A DNA stretch of 64,000 bases from Micromonospora antibiotica (GCF_017599305.1 NZ_JAGFWR010000002.1:558001-622000), one strand, 5' to 3'. Positions 39,529-52,889 are shown, numbered from the stretch's first letter. Notes: a model not told the origin generated them from the letters alone. Numbers and translations: made by a program.

Positions 39529-39891
39529 GCACACCGCCTAGGCGCAATGCTCATCGCGACGCGCGGACGGGCAGGAGGTCGGACCTGGGGAGTACATGTG
39601 TGCACTCAGGCTTATGCCACACAGGCATAAATATGCCAGCCAGGCATACACCTTCCACCCGCATGGTGCTCCCGCCGCGACCGTGACCCAGCGTGACCAC
39701 CCACCGCGCGGGTCAGCCCGAGAACCGGGCGCACCCGCGCCGGGAACAGAGCGCACCAAGCGGACCGAGCGGAGAACCGGGGACCAAGCGGAGAACCGGG
39801 GACCGGCGCGAGCCCAATCGCGGACCGCGCGAACCAAAGCCGCAGACCGCGCGAACCAAAGCCGCAGACCGTGCGGCGACGGGCGTTGCGC
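39529..39891. other. Gene-free zone with palindromes and tandem repeats
   Basis: No gene. It holds the twin palindromes at 39612-39648, an 18-bp unit repeated at 39768-39785 and 39787-39804 (AGCGGAGAACCGGGGACC) and a 22-bp unit repeated at 39823-39844 and 39845-39866. The adjacent gene debris suggests a decayed accessory segment. Confidence 0.6.
39612..39648 (+). promoter_or_regulatory. Two adjacent ATGCC-N5-GGCAT palindromes
   Basis: TTATGCC-ACACA-GGCATAA (39612-39630) is followed by TATGCC-AGCCA-GGCATA (39632-39648). Both arms are perfect, and the two sites are nearly one helical turn pair apart (about 20 bp centre to centre). This looks like a tandem dimer-binding operator. It lies downstream of the GntR remnant and is not close to any intact start codon. 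Confidence 0.5.
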
Positions 39892-41625
39892 TCAGAGCGC
39901 GACGATCGCCGCCGTCTCCGCCGGCAACTCCACCCGGTCGCGCATCACGGTGACGCCCTCCCCCGTGGTGAGCAGCACCCGACGGGCCACCCCGGGCAGG
40001 GTGACCCGCTGGCGGCGACCGGCGAGGTTCGCCACCACCAGGCATCCGCCCCGGCGGACCACCAGGAACTCGTCGCCGTGGCGTACCTCCACCTGGTGCA
40101 GGCGGGGGTCGGCCAGGTCGGGCCGGCTCTTGCGGAGGGCGATCAGCCGCCGGTAGAAGTCGTACATCTCGCGGTGTTCGGGTTTGTCCAGCTCGGCCCA
40201 GTCCAGGCGGGAGCGTAGGAAGGTCTGCGGGTCCTGCGGGTCGGGCACGTCACCCGGCGGCCAGCCGTGCGCGGCGAACTCCCGCCGCCGGCCGGTCGCG
40301 ACCGCCGCCGCCAGCTCCGGCTCCGGATGGCTGGTGAAGAACTGCCACGGCGTGCTGGCCGCCCACTCCTCCCCCATGAACAGCATCGGGGTGAACGGCG
40401 CGGTCAGCAGCAGCATCGCCCCGACCCGCAGCAGCGCGGGCGACAGGCCGGCGGAGATCCGGTCGCCGGTGGCCCGGTTGCCGATCTGGTCGTGGTTCTG
40501 CAGGTACGCCACGAACCGGTGCCCGGGGGTGGCGTGCCGGTCCACCGGCCGGCCGTGGCTGCGGTTGCGGAAGCTGGACCAGGTGCCGGCGTGGAAGAAC
40601 GCGCCGGTCAGCACGTCGGTCAGGCACTCCAGCGAGCCGAAGTCGCCGTAGTAGCCCTGCCGCTCCCCGGTGAGCAGGGTGTGCAGGGCGTGGTGGGCGT
40701 CGTCGTTCCACTGCGCGTGCAGGCCGTAGCCGCCCGCCTCCCGGGCGGTGATCAGCCGGGGGTCGTTGAGGTCGGATTCGGCGATCAGCGACAGCGGCCG
40801 GCCCAGGTGGGTGGCGAGCGCCTCCACCTCGACCGCCACCTGCTCCAGGATGTGCACCGCGCGGGTGTCGGGCATCGCGTGCACGGCATCCAGCCGCAGG
40901 CCGTCGACGTGGTAGTCGCGCAGCCACATCAGCACCGAGTCGACGATGTAGCGGCGTACCCCGTCGGAGTGCGGGCCGTCCAGGTTGACCGTGCGGCCCC
41001 AGGAGTTGTCCTGCTCGGTCAGGTAGGGCGCGAACCTCGGCGCGTAGGCCCCGGAGGGCCCGAAATGGTTGTAGACGACGTCGAGGATCACCCCCAGCCC
41101 CCTGGCGTGGGCGGCGTCGACCAGGCGTTTCAGCCCGTCCGGCCCGCCGTAGGGCTGGTGCGGGGCATACCAGCAGACCCCGTCGTAGCCCCAGTTGTGT
41201 TCGCCGTTGAAGGCGTTCACCGGCAGCAACTCGATCAGGTCGACGCCGAGGTCGACCAGGTGGTCGAGGCGGTCGATCGCCGCGTCGAAGGTGCCCTCCG
41301 GGGTGAACGTACCGACGTGCAGCTCGTAGAGGATGCTGCCGGGCAGTTGCCGGCCGGGCCAGCCCTGGTCGGTCCAGGCGAAGGCGGCGTGGTCGTAGCG
41401 TCGGCTCGGCCCGTGCACCCCGGTCGGCTGCCAGGCCGAACGTGGGTCGGGCAGCGGGGTGTCGTCGTCGTCGAGCAGGAACGCGTAGTCGGTGCCGGGG
41501 CCGGCGGCGGGCACCTCGACCCGCCACCAGCCGTCCGGCCCGGCCCGCATGTCGTGGTCGGCGACGCCGGGCAGGTGCAGCCGGACCCGGGCGACGTCGG
41601 GCGCCCAGACGGTGAACTCGGTCAT
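39892..41625 (-). CDS. treZ: Malto-oligosyltrehalose trehalohydrolase
   Basis: A 577-residue GH13 enzyme with an N-terminal CBM48-like domain (MTEFTVWAPDVARVRLHLPG). The catalytic barrel has VDLIELLPVNAFNGEHNWGYDGVCWYAPH, VDGLRLDAVHAM (nucleophile Asp), LIAESDLNDPR (acid Glu) and AYLQNHDQIGNRA (transition-state Asp). It releases trehalose from maltooligosyltrehalose. ATG at 41625 overlaps the treY stop as ATGA. Last of three cotranscribed trehalose genes. Confidence 0.95.
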   Translation of the reverse strand: MTEFTVWAPDVARVRLHLPGVADHDMRAGPDGWWRVEVPAAGPGTDYAFLLDDDDTPLPDPRSAWQPTGVHGPSRRYDHAAFAWTDQGWPGRQLPGSILYELHVGTFTPEGTFDAAIDRLDHLVDLGVDLIELLPVNAFNGEHNWGYDGVCWYAPHQPYGGPDGLKRLVDAAHARGLGVILDVVYNHFGPSGAYAPRFAPYLTEQDNSWGRTVNLDGPHSDGVRRYIVDSVLMWLRDYHVDGLRLDAVHAMPDTRAVHILEQVAVEVEALATHLGRPLSLIAESDLNDPRLITAREAGGYGLHAQWNDDAHHALHTLLTGERQGYYGDFGSLECLTDVLTGAFFHAGTWSSFRNRSHGRPVDRHATPGHRFVAYLQNHDQIGNRATGDRISAGLSPALLRVGAMLLLTAPFTPMLFMGEEWAASTPWQFFTSHPEPELAAAVATGRRREFAAHGWPPGDVPDPQDPQTFLRSRLDWAELDKPEHREMYDFYRRLIALRKSRPDLADPRLHQVEVRHGDEFLVVRRGGCLVVANLAGRRQRVTLPGVARRVLLTTGEGVTVMRDRVELPAETAAIVAL

Positions 41626-43964
41626 GCGGCAGCCTCCACGGGGTCGGTGGGAGCCAGCAGGGCGGTGGGCGCGAGGAGCGCGACGGGGTAGGTGCTCAGC
41701 AGATCATGAAGGAGCAGCTCAGAACCACTGTAGACCCGTCCGGTGAACACGTCGGTAACACTGTTGCCGGGCATCGACAGGCGGGTGTCACGCCAGCCGC
41801 CGTCGCGGGCCAGCCCCACCGGCAGCCGGGTCGCCACCGCGATCACGCCACCCCGGTCGAAGGCGACCACGTGGGCGGCGGCCGGCCCGTGCGCGGCCAC
41901 CGGCCGGTAGCCGGCGAACAGCTCCGGGTGGTCACGGCGCAACCGCAGCGTGCGGGAGACCACCAGCAGCTTGGCCGCGCCGTCGGCGGCCACCGCCGGT
42001 TGCCAGCCGGCGTCGAGCCGGGCCAGCATCTCCTGGCGTACGGCGAAGTCGACCGGGCGACGGTTGTCCGGGTCGACCAGGGAGTTCTCCCACAACTCGG
42101 TGCCCTGGTAGGTGTCGGGCACCCCCGGCATGGCGAGCTGGACCAGCTTCTGGCCCAGCGCGTTGGACCAGCCGGCCGGCGTCAGCTCGGCGGCGAACGC
42201 GCTGATCTCGTCGTGCAGCAGCGGGTCGTCGAACAGCCGGTCGACCAGGGCGTGCAGGTCGTGTTCGAAGGTCGGGTCGGGGTCGGCCCAGCTGGTGGAC
42301 GTCGACGCCTCCCGGGCGGCCTTCTCCACGTACGCGTGCAGCCGCTCCCGGTCGATCGGCCAGGCGCCCACGGCGGTCTGCCACAGCAGGTGGGCGAAGG
42401 CCGGATCGGCCAGCGGCGCACGGGCCATCCAGTCGCCCACCTGCTCCGCCCAACGGGCCGGCAGCTCGGCGAGTACGGCCAGCCGGGCCCGGACGTCCTC
42501 GCCGCGCTTGGTGTCGTGGGTGGACAGCGTGGTCATGCTGGTCGGCCAGCGGACCTGCCGGGCGGCGGCGAACCGGTGGAACTCCGCCGGCGGCACCCCG
42601 AAGTGGGCCGGCGAGCCACCCACCTCGTTCAACGCGACGAACCGGCTCCACCGGTAGTAGGCGGTGTCCTCCACCCCCTTGGCCATCACCGCACCGGTGA
42701 GCTGCGGGAACCGGGCGGCCAGCTCGTGCTCGGGGCGGCGCAGCAGCGCGGTCACCGCGTCGAGGGTGGCGGTGAGATCGGGCCGGCGGCGGCCCGCCTC
42801 GGCGCGGGCGGCGGCCAGGTGCCGGGCCACGTGCGGCGGGTAGCCCCGGTAGACCGGGAAGCAGGCGGCCAACTCCGCCAGGGCCGCCCGGGTGGCGTCC
42901 CGGTCGAGGTCGGGGGCGAGGGAGGCGAGCCGGCCCAACTCGGCGGCGAGCAGCCGGGTGGCGGCTTCCAGCTTGGTGGCGTGGGTGAGGTCCTGCCAGG
43001 AGGTGTGATGACCGGTGAGCCGGGCGTCGAGGGCGGTGAAGTCGCCCTCGGCCCGCCCGTCGACGAACAGCCCGCAGACCGCGGCCAGCGCGTCGTAGCC
43101 GGTGGTGCCGTCGACCGGCCAGTCCGGTAGCTCCTCGCCGTACTCCAGGATCTTCTCCACCACCAGCCAGGCGTGCGGGGCGGCGGCCCGCAACCGGGTC
43201 AGGTAGCCGGCCGGGTCGCGCAGGCCGTCGGGGTGGTCGACGCGGATGCCGTCGACCTCACCGGCGGCCACCCAGCGCAGCACCTCGGCGTGGGTGGCGT
43301 CGAAGACCGCCGGGTCCTCCACCCGCAGCCCGGCCAGGTCGGACACGGCGAAGAACCGGCGGTACGTCAGCTCGGCGTCACCGCGCCGCCAGGAGACCAG
43401 CTCGTAGTGCTGCCGGTCGTGCACGTCGCGGGGGCTGCCGTCGGCGGTGCCGTCGGCGACCGGGAACCGGTGCTCGTGGTAGCGCAGTTCCCCGTCGACC
43501 AGCTTGAGGTCGTCGAGGGCGTCGGGGCTGTCGGCGAGCACCGGCAGCAGCAGCCGCCCCCGCTCCCAGTCGATGTCGAACCAGTCGGCGTAGGCCGAGT
43601 CCCGGCCCCGGCGCAGCACGTCCCACCAGGCCGGGTTGGCGGCCGGCTGGGCGACCCCGGCGTGGTTGGGCACGATGTCGACGACCAGGCCCAGCCCGGC
43701 CGCCCGCAATGCCCGGACCAGCCGCTGCCGGCCGGCCTCCCCGCCCAGCTCCGGGTTGACCGCGCGGTGGTCGACCACGTCGTAGCCGTGCGCGGAGCCG
43801 GGGGTCGCGGTGAGCAGCGGCGCGGTGTAGAGGTGGGTGACGCCCAGGTCGGCGAGCCAGTCGGCCAGCCCGGCGGTGGTGTCCAGGTCGAACCCGGGTC
43901 GGACCTGGATGCGGTACGTCGACCCGACCGTCGCCGTCGAGTCGGGTGCGGGCTGCGCGGGCAT
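41622..43964 (-). CDS. treY: Maltooligosyltrehalose synthase
   Basis: A 780-residue GH13 enzyme converting the reducing end of maltooligosaccharides to a trehalose unit. Motifs: STYRIQVRPGFDLDTTAGLADWLADLGVTHLYTAP, LGLVVDIVPNHAGVAQPAANPAWWDVL, EVDGIRVDHPDGLRDPAGYL, WLVVEKILEYGEELPDWPVDGTTGYD and TTLSTHDTKRGEDVRARLAVL. ATG at 43964 lies 1 nt after the glgX stop, and its stop overlaps treZ. It acts between glgX and treZ. Confidence 0.95.
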   Translation of the reverse strand: MPAQPAPDSTATVGSTYRIQVRPGFDLDTTAGLADWLADLGVTHLYTAPLLTATPGSAHGYDVVDHRAVNPELGGEAGRQRLVRALRAAGLGLVVDIVPNHAGVAQPAANPAWWDVLRRGRDSAYADWFDIDWERGRLLLPVLADSPDALDDLKLVDGELRYHEHRFPVADGTADGSPRDVHDRQHYELVSWRRGDAELTYRRFFAVSDLAGLRVEDPAVFDATHAEVLRWVAAGEVDGIRVDHPDGLRDPAGYLTRLRAAAPHAWLVVEKILEYGEELPDWPVDGTTGYDALAAVCGLFVDGRAEGDFTALDARLTGHHTSWQDLTHATKLEAATRLLAAELGRLASLAPDLDRDATRAALAELAACFPVYRGYPPHVARHLAAARAEAGRRRPDLTATLDAVTALLRRPEHELAARFPQLTGAVMAKGVEDTAYYRWSRFVALNEVGGSPAHFGVPPAEFHRFAAARQVRWPTSMTTLSTHDTKRGEDVRARLAVLAELPARWAEQVGDWMARAPLADPAFAHLLWQTAVGAWPIDRERLHAYVEKAAREASTSTSWADPDPTFEHDLHALVDRLFDDPLLHDEISAFAAELTPAGWSNALGQKLVQLAMPGVPDTYQGTELWENSLVDPDNRRPVDFAVRQEMLARLDAGWQPAVAADGAAKLLVVSRTLRLRRDHPELFAGYRPVAAHGPAAAHVVAFDRGGVIAVATRLPVGLARDGGWRDTRLSMPGNSVTDVFTGRVYSGSELLLHDLLSTYPVALLAPTALLAPTDPVEAAA

Positions 43965-43965
43965 G

Positions 43966-46086
<2,121 letters not shown>

Positions 46087-46411
46087 GTCGCTCCTTCGGC
46101 CCATGATCATGAGCACACCTGCCGAGTCGGGGACCGGCCGATGCGCACGCCACTGATGCCCCGTGGCCGGGTCGGCCAATCCACCCGTTCGGACGGCACC
46201 CGATTTCCACCCGTCCGAGGGATCACCCACCGTCAGGTGTCGTCCGTCACGATAGGCCCTTTCGAGATGCGCCGAGCCGCCCGATGCCCTTTGCTAGACG
46301 CGACGCGCCCGCGCGGGCACGTCACCACTCGGCCCTCGGCCACCCCCACCACCGCCCCCTCCCGCCGTCACCGCTGCCGGCGTGATCGCGTGCGCATGGA
46401 CGGAGATTGAT
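46087..46411. other. Divergent promoter region between glgX and a GT4 gene
   Basis: A 325-bp region with no gene. On the minus strand TATCGT (near 46250) is a possible -10 with no convincing -35. On the plus strand TTGCTAGACG lies at about 46291-46300. I cannot assign promoters with confidence. Confidence 0.4.
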
Positions 46412-47818
46412 GTGACCACCCTGCGGGTCAGCGACCAGCTCGCGACCGCTGTGGACCGGACCCGCCGGCCCACCCCCACCTTCCGGCCCCAGGTCCCCCA
46501 GCAGGGCGGCGGCTCCGGCGTGCCCCCGCGCACCCGGCGCATCCTGATGCTCTCCTGGGAGTATCCGCCGGTGCTGGTGGGCGGGCTCGGCCGGCACGTG
46601 CACGCCCTGTCGGTGGCCCTGGCCGCCGCCGGGCACGAGGTCACCGTCGTCACCCGGCACACCGAGGGCGCGGCGCTGGAGGAGTACGCCGACGGCGTGC
46701 GGATCGTCCGGGCCACCGAGGACCCGGTCACCTTCCCGCTGGCCACCGACTCGCTGCTGGCCTGGACGATGGCGTTCAACCACACCCTGACCCGGGCCGC
46801 CCTGCGGGCCACCGAGTCCGGCGCGTACGACGTGATCCACGCCCACGACTGGCTGGTCGCGCACACCGCCATGACGTTGCGCGCCCACCTGGACGTGCCG
46901 CTGGTGACCACCATCCACGCCACCGAGGCCGGCCGGCACCAGGGCTGGCTGCCGGGGGAGATGAACCGGACCATCCACGGCGTCGAGCAGTGGCTGGCCG
47001 CCGAGTCGGGTCGGGTCATCGTCTGCTCCCGGTACATGCGCGACGAGGTGGGCGCGCTGTTCGACGTGCCGACCGCCCGGGTCGACGTGGTCCCCAACGG
47101 GGTCGAGCCGCACCGCTGGAAGGTGCCGACCTCGGCGGTCACCGCGGCCCGCGCCCGGTTCGCCGGGGACGGGCCGCTGGTCACCTTCGCCGGCCGGCTG
47201 GTCTACGAGAAGGGCGTCCAGCACCTGCTCGCCGGCCTGCCCCGGCTGCGCGAGCGGCACCCCGGCCTGCGCGCGGTGATCGTCGGCGACGGGCCGTACA
47301 AGGCGGAGCTGGAGGCCGAGGTGCGCCGGCTCGGGTTGGGCGGCACGGTCGCCATGCCCGGTTTCCTCGGCGGCACCGACCTGCCGGCCGTGATGGCCGC
47401 CTCGGACTGCTTCGCGGTGCCCAGCATCTACGAGCCGTTCGGGATGGTCGCCCTGGAGGGCGCGGCGGCCGGCGCACCGCTCGCGGTCGCCGAGACCGGC
47501 GGGCTGGCCGAGATCGTCGAGCCGGGGGTGACCGGGATGACCTTCGCCCCGGAGGACCCGGCCGACCTCACCGAGGCCGTGCACGCGCTGCTGTCGGACC
47601 GGGAACGCGCCCGGGTGCTCGCCCGCCGGGCCCGCGCCATGGTCCACGAGCAGTACGGCTGGTCGGCGATCGCCGCCCGCACCGCGACGGCGTACGCCTC
47701 GGCGATCGCCGGGGACGCCGCGTTCACCGCGCAGCGCGCCGAGCAGCGGATGGCCACCGGCCGGGTCACCGCCCCGATCCCGGCGGGCAACCTGCTCGTC
47801 GCCGCCGGCCTGCGCTGA
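46412..47818 (+). CDS. GT4-family alpha-glycosyltransferase (glycogen/maltose-1-phosphate synthase-like)
   Basis: A 468-residue GT-B glycosyltransferase. After a disordered N-terminus of about 50 residues comes RRILMLSWEYPPVLVGGLGRHVHALSVAL, the KxGGL-like donor motif of bacterial glycogen synthases. Then IHAHDWLVAHTAMTLR, VTFAGRLVYEKGVQHLLAGL, and the GT4 acidic motif YEPFGMVALEGAAAGAPLAVAETGGLAEIV. Close to GlgM-type or GlgA-like actinobacterial enzymes. Divergent from glgX, consistent with glycogen metabolism. GTG at 46412 has CGGAGAT upstream. Confidence 0.9.
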   Translation: MTTLRVSDQLATAVDRTRRPTPTFRPQVPQQGGGSGVPPRTRRILMLSWEYPPVLVGGLGRHVHALSVALAAAGHEVTVVTRHTEGAALEEYADGVRIVRATEDPVTFPLATDSLLAWTMAFNHTLTRAALRATESGAYDVIHAHDWLVAHTAMTLRAHLDVPLVTTIHATEAGRHQGWLPGEMNRTIHGVEQWLAAESGRVIVCSRYMRDEVGALFDVPTARVDVVPNGVEPHRWKVPTSAVTAARARFAGDGPLVTFAGRLVYEKGVQHLLAGLPRLRERHPGLRAVIVGDGPYKAELEAEVRRLGLGGTVAMPGFLGGTDLPAVMAASDCFAVPSIYEPFGMVALEGAAAGAPLAVAETGGLAEIVEPGVTGMTFAPEDPADLTEAVHALLSDRERARVLARRARAMVHEQYGWSAIAARTATAYASAIAGDAAFTAQRAEQRMATGRVTAPIPAGNLLVAAGLR

Positions 47819-47869
47819 CCGCAGCTCGGTGCCGGCTGCCGGGCCCCGATGCCCGGTCCCCGTACGCGA

Positions 47870-47905
47870 GAAGGCCGCCGACCCGCAGCGGGGTCGGCGG
47901 CCTTC
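47870..47905. terminator. Bidirectional stem-loop terminator
   Basis: 15-bp stem: 47870-47884 with 47891-47905, loop GCAGCG, between the converging GT4 and gltA genes. Confidence 0.9.
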
Positions 47906-47918
47906 GTCGTGACCGGGG

Positions 47919-49202
<1,284 letters not shown>

Positions 49203-49426
49203 GTGGTTCCTCGCTTCGCCGGCGAATCTTCGTTGAATTGCCTTCGCTTTTACCGTAATCGCGGTCGCGGGGATACCGCCCCCCGTGGTTCTGCGGTGAG
49301 GTATGCGTCACCCGATTCCCGACCCGGCGGCGCGGAAACCCCGACGGGCCCGGGGGTACGGCCGGAGCCGGACACCGGTGACGGGACGCAGAAAAGCGGC
49401 GAAATACCAGGAAATTGCACTGAAGC

Positions 49427-51475
49427 TTAGGAGAGGGTCAATCGGCGCAGATCGCCGCCGCTGCCCACCCGGTAGATGTCCAACCGGTTCGCCCCGGCCC
49501 GGAACAGCCGGTCGTCGGGGAGGAACGCGGCGAACCGGCGACCCCCCCGGTCCGGGGGCACCACCGGCACGACCGCGCCGATGCGGCCGTTGACGGCCAC
49601 CGCGAGCAGCGTGCCGTCGGGCACCTGCCCGGGCACGGTCCCCCACACCAGAGCCGGCAGCTCCCCCGCCCCCGCATCGACGTGGTCGAACGCGCCCAGG
49701 TGCGCCACCGAGGCGGTACCACCCGACGGCTTCTCCCCCACCGTCGTGCCGACCAGCGGATGCGGGACGGGCGGCGCGGGACGGGCCGGCACCCCGCCGG
49801 GAAGGACCACCCGCTCACCGGGCTGGTCGTAGAAGAACTTCTCGGTACGCTCCCGGGGCGGCTGCTGCGCGGACCGGCCGTCGAGCCGCCACGGGACCCG
49901 GACGTGCACCTCGTCGGCGATGGTGGGCAGCAGGTCCACGTGCTCCCAGTTGCGGTCGTCGACCCGACCGGCACGCTGACCGGGCTCCTTGACGAACAGC
50001 GGCACCCAGGCCACCTCGCCGGGCGCGTGCGTGATCGCGCCCATCCCCCGGCCCTGCCAGTCCGGGGCGAAACTCACCCCGTGGTCGGCGGTGAGCACGA
50101 CCAGCGACCTGTCGTACAGGCCGGAGGCGCGCAGCGTGCGCAGCGTCTCGCCGACCAGCCGGTCGGTGTACCGCAACTGGGCCAGGTGCCGGGCCCGGGC
50201 CAGTTCCGCCCAACCCGCGCCGTCGTTGGGCAGGTCGTCCGGTGCGTCGTAACGCGCCCCGGACGGCAGGTACACCCACGGGGCGTGCGGCATCAGCAGG
50301 TGCAGGAAGTGCAGGGTCGGCCGGTCGGACGGGCGCAGCCCGGCCAGGAAAGCGGTGAACCGGGCCGGCTGGTTGTCGTTCAGGCTGTCCCAACGGAACT
50401 TCGGGTCGGCCGGGACCGGTTCGGCGGCGTCCAGTCCCACCTCGGCGGCGGTCTGCTCCCGGTAGGACTCCTGCGGGTCGACCCGGCTGTCCACCGGGGC
50501 GGCGATGCGGCCCAGCAACGCCCCGCTCTCCCGCACCAGCACGCCGAGCCCCTGTTCGGGGGCGACCGGCTGGTCACAGCGGCTGGGCGGGCAGAGCCGG
50601 GTGATGCTCTCCTGGGCCCGGATGTCGTACAGGCCGCCGAGGGCGGTGAACAGGTTGTCCGGGTACTGCGAGTAGTGCGGGGCCGCCGGGGTCGACGGGT
50701 AGCGGCCGGTCAACATCGCCGGCAACGCGTACGGCGTCCACCCGCTGACGCCGGTGGCGTTGCGGTACCAGGTGGAGCCGCCGGCCAGCTCGGCGAAGTT
50801 CGGGTAGCGGGCCGCGTCGATCCGTCCGTCCGGACCGAGCAGCGACACCAGCGGCAACTCGTCCAGGACGATCATGACGACCGGCGGGTGCGAGCCCGGG
50901 CCGGCGACCCCGGCGGCACCCTCGTGCGCGCGGGGCAGCACCACCGCCGAGGCGGGCGAGGCGAACAGGAACAACCCGACGAAGACGACCGGCCCGACGG
51001 CGGCCACCCGCAACACCCGGCCGGGCAGCGACCAGCGCCGGTGTGCCACCGCCCCGGCCGCCCCGGCCAGCACCGCCACCATCACCAGCGGTACGCCCCG
51101 CAGCGCCGTCACCTGCCGGCCCACCTGCACGGCCAGCCCGGCCAGCAGCAGCCCGACGAGCACCGTGTGGGCACCGGCCCGGACCCGCGCCCCGGCCAGC
51201 CGGGTCGCCGCCCCGAGCAGCACCACGGCGAGGCCGGGCACCACCGCGACCAACGCCACCAGCGCGAGCACGTCCCCGCTGCCGGCCCGGTGGAACAGGA
51301 AGAAGTCGGGGCTGCGCCCGAGCACGTCGAGCAACGGCTGGGTGACCACCAGGCCGACCAGGGCGACCAGCTCCGCCGCCCGGCGCAGCTCGACCCGCCG
51401 GGTGGACGGCGCGCTCCGCTCATCCGGCGCGGGCGGCGCGACGGGCTCGGTCCGGGTGAGGGTCGGCTCAGTCAC
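49427..51475 (-). CDS. Membrane alkaline-phosphatase-superfamily protein (sulfatase/phosphoglycerol-transferase fold)
   Basis: A 682-residue protein with N-terminal transmembrane helices (about 25-190: AAELVALVGLVVTQPLLDVLG, VLALVALVAVVPGLAVVLLG, VAAVGPVVFVGLFLFAS) and an extracytoplasmic catalytic domain. The metal-site start is PPVVMIVLDELPLVSLLG; the nucleophile region is ATGVSGWTPYALPAMLTGRYPS, which has Ser/Thr and lacks the CxPxR sulfatase motif; LVVLTADHGVSF supplies the second metal site. A phosphotransferase or phosphoethanolamine-type role on a cell-surface polymer fits better than sulfatase. GTG at 51475 overlaps the methyltransferase by 8 nt. Confidence 0.88.
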   Translation of the reverse strand: MTEPTLTRTEPVAPPAPDERSAPSTRRVELRRAAELVALVGLVVTQPLLDVLGRSPDFFLFHRAGSGDVLALVALVAVVPGLAVVLLGAATRLAGARVRAGAHTVLVGLLLAGLAVQVGRQVTALRGVPLVMVAVLAGAAGAVAHRRWSLPGRVLRVAAVGPVVFVGLFLFASPASAVVLPRAHEGAAGVAGPGSHPPVVMIVLDELPLVSLLGPDGRIDAARYPNFAELAGGSTWYRNATGVSGWTPYALPAMLTGRYPSTPAAPHYSQYPDNLFTALGGLYDIRAQESITRLCPPSRCDQPVAPEQGLGVLVRESGALLGRIAAPVDSRVDPQESYREQTAAEVGLDAAEPVPADPKFRWDSLNDNQPARFTAFLAGLRPSDRPTLHFLHLLMPHAPWVYLPSGARYDAPDDLPNDGAGWAELARARHLAQLRYTDRLVGETLRTLRASGLYDRSLVVLTADHGVSFAPDWQGRGMGAITHAPGEVAWVPLFVKEPGQRAGRVDDRNWEHVDLLPTIADEVHVRVPWRLDGRSAQQPPRERTEKFFYDQPGERVVLPGGVPARPAPPVPHPLVGTTVGEKPSGGTASVAHLGAFDHVDAGAGELPALVWGTVPGQVPDGTLLAVAVNGRIGAVVPVVPPDRGGRRFAAFLPDDRLFRAGANRLDIYRVGSGGDLRRLTLS

Positions 51476-52889
51476 CCACCACCACCTGGTAGAGCGTCCG
51501 GGTGCCGGAGGGCAGTTCGCACCGACGCTCGATCCGGCAGTGGGCGGTCAGCAGCCGGGTGAACTCGTCGCGCCGGTAGTCGGGGAAGATCCCGGCCGGC
51601 TTGTTCGCCAGCAGCCGCCGCGCCATCGGGTCCTGCGGATCGACGAACTCCACCACCAGCCGACCACCGGGACGGACGTACCCGACCAGCTGGTCGACCA
51701 CCTCGGGCAGCGGCACGTTGTGGCCGATCGCCAGGTGGTGCACGACGGCGAGGGCGAGCACCACGTCGGCGTGGGCCCGGGCGGCGAACCCGGCCCGTTC
51801 CACGCCCCGCCAGCCGCCGCCGGGTGACGGGTCGGCCAGGTCCATCACCAGTGGCAGGATCCGCCGGTCACCCTCGGCACGCAGCGCCCGGTAGAGGGTG
51901 TCGACCACGGCCGGGTCCTGCTCGACGGCGACCACCTGGGCGGCGTGCCGGGCGGCGATCCGGGCGTACCGGCCGTCGTTGGCGCCCAGGTCGAGCGCCA
52001 GCCGGGGGGTGCCGCACGTCGCCACCGCCGCCTCGACGAAGCTCTCCTTGGCCGCCCGGTCCGCCGTGGTGTAGCCGCAGGTGCGCGGGTAGTCGACCCA
52101 GTGGCTGCCGGCCACCCGACGGTCCAGCCGACTGACCAGCCGCGTCAACCGTCGTACGGTGGCCAGGGCCAGCTGGCGGGAGTAGCCCGCGTCGCGCAGC
52201 TGGGCGGCGACGGCGCTGCTGCTCGCGTCGGCGTTGCGGGCCTGCATCGCGCCGTGCAGGTGCACGTGCGTGGGCACCCCGGGCAGCAGCCGGCGCACGC
52301 CCCGGAACAACGGTCGGAGCTGATCGGGGGTGATGCCGTCGACCCGGGCCCGCAGCCAGGGCTGGAAGTCCACCCCGAGGTGGGCCTGGAGCAGCAGCGG
52401 ATAGAGCAGGGTCTGGCAGAACTGCCGGTAGCCGGCCCACGGCTCGCCCTCGGTCAGCGGCGTGAACGAGCCGATGTCGATGAAGACCGGGGTGGCCCCC
52501 CGCCACTGGAGGTTGTAGGCCGAGCCGTCCTTGACGGTGAACCCCGCCTCCAACGCCCGACGCAGGATCTCCAGGTGCAGCAGGGCGGCGTCGCGCAACA
52601 TGCCGAACGACCACTCGTACGGGTGCGAGACGAACGGGATGCGCTCGTGCCGCAGCACCGTGGTCCACCCGGTGTCCGGCAGCGTCGCCGGGTCCACCGC
52701 CGAGGTGGCGCAGACCTTGCCCTCGGCGAGCAGCGCGGCGAAGAACCCGCTGGCCGCGAGGGCCTGCCAGTCGGCGGTGCCCTGCGGGCCCAGCCCGCGC
52801 AGCACCTGTTCGCCCAGGTGGAAGACCCGGTTGGCGGGGTCGCGGAAGGAGCCGGGTTCGGCCCGGATCCCGAGGTCGGCGGTGGTCAT
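51468..52889 (-). CDS. NoeA-like SAM-dependent methyltransferase with N-terminal extension
   Basis: A 473-residue protein. The N-terminal part (about 1-270) carries a conserved GSAYNLQWRGATPVFIDIGSFTPL segment and TLLYPLLLQAHLGVDFQPWLR. The C-terminal class I methyltransferase has LALDLGANDGRYARIAARHA (motif I), VVAVEQDPAVVDTLYRAL and DVVLALAVVHHLAIGHNVPL. This architecture matches nodulation-protein NoeA-like enzymes, which act on surface glycans. Upstream is a small membrane protein; downstream is the phosphatase-fold protein, overlapping by 8 nt. Confidence 0.88.
   Translation of the reverse strand: MTTADLGIRAEPGSFRDPANRVFHLGEQVLRGLGPQGTADWQALAASGFFAALLAEGKVCATSAVDPATLPDTGWTTVLRHERIPFVSHPYEWSFGMLRDAALLHLEILRRALEAGFTVKDGSAYNLQWRGATPVFIDIGSFTPLTEGEPWAGYRQFCQTLLYPLLLQAHLGVDFQPWLRARVDGITPDQLRPLFRGVRRLLPGVPTHVHLHGAMQARNADASSSAVAAQLRDAGYSRQLALATVRRLTRLVSRLDRRVAGSHWVDYPRTCGYTTADRAAKESFVEAAVATCGTPRLALDLGANDGRYARIAARHAAQVVAVEQDPAVVDTLYRALRAEGDRRILPLVMDLADPSPGGGWRGVERAGFAARAHADVVLALAVVHHLAIGHNVPLPEVVDQLVGYVRPGGRLVVEFVDPQDPMARRLLANKPAGIFPDYRRDEFTRLLTAHCRIERRCELPSGTRTLYQVVVGD

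Noticed and set aside
39538..39837. 99-residue minus-strand frame in the debris zone
   Set aside because: No ribosome site, no recognisable domain, and it passes through the palindromes and repeats.
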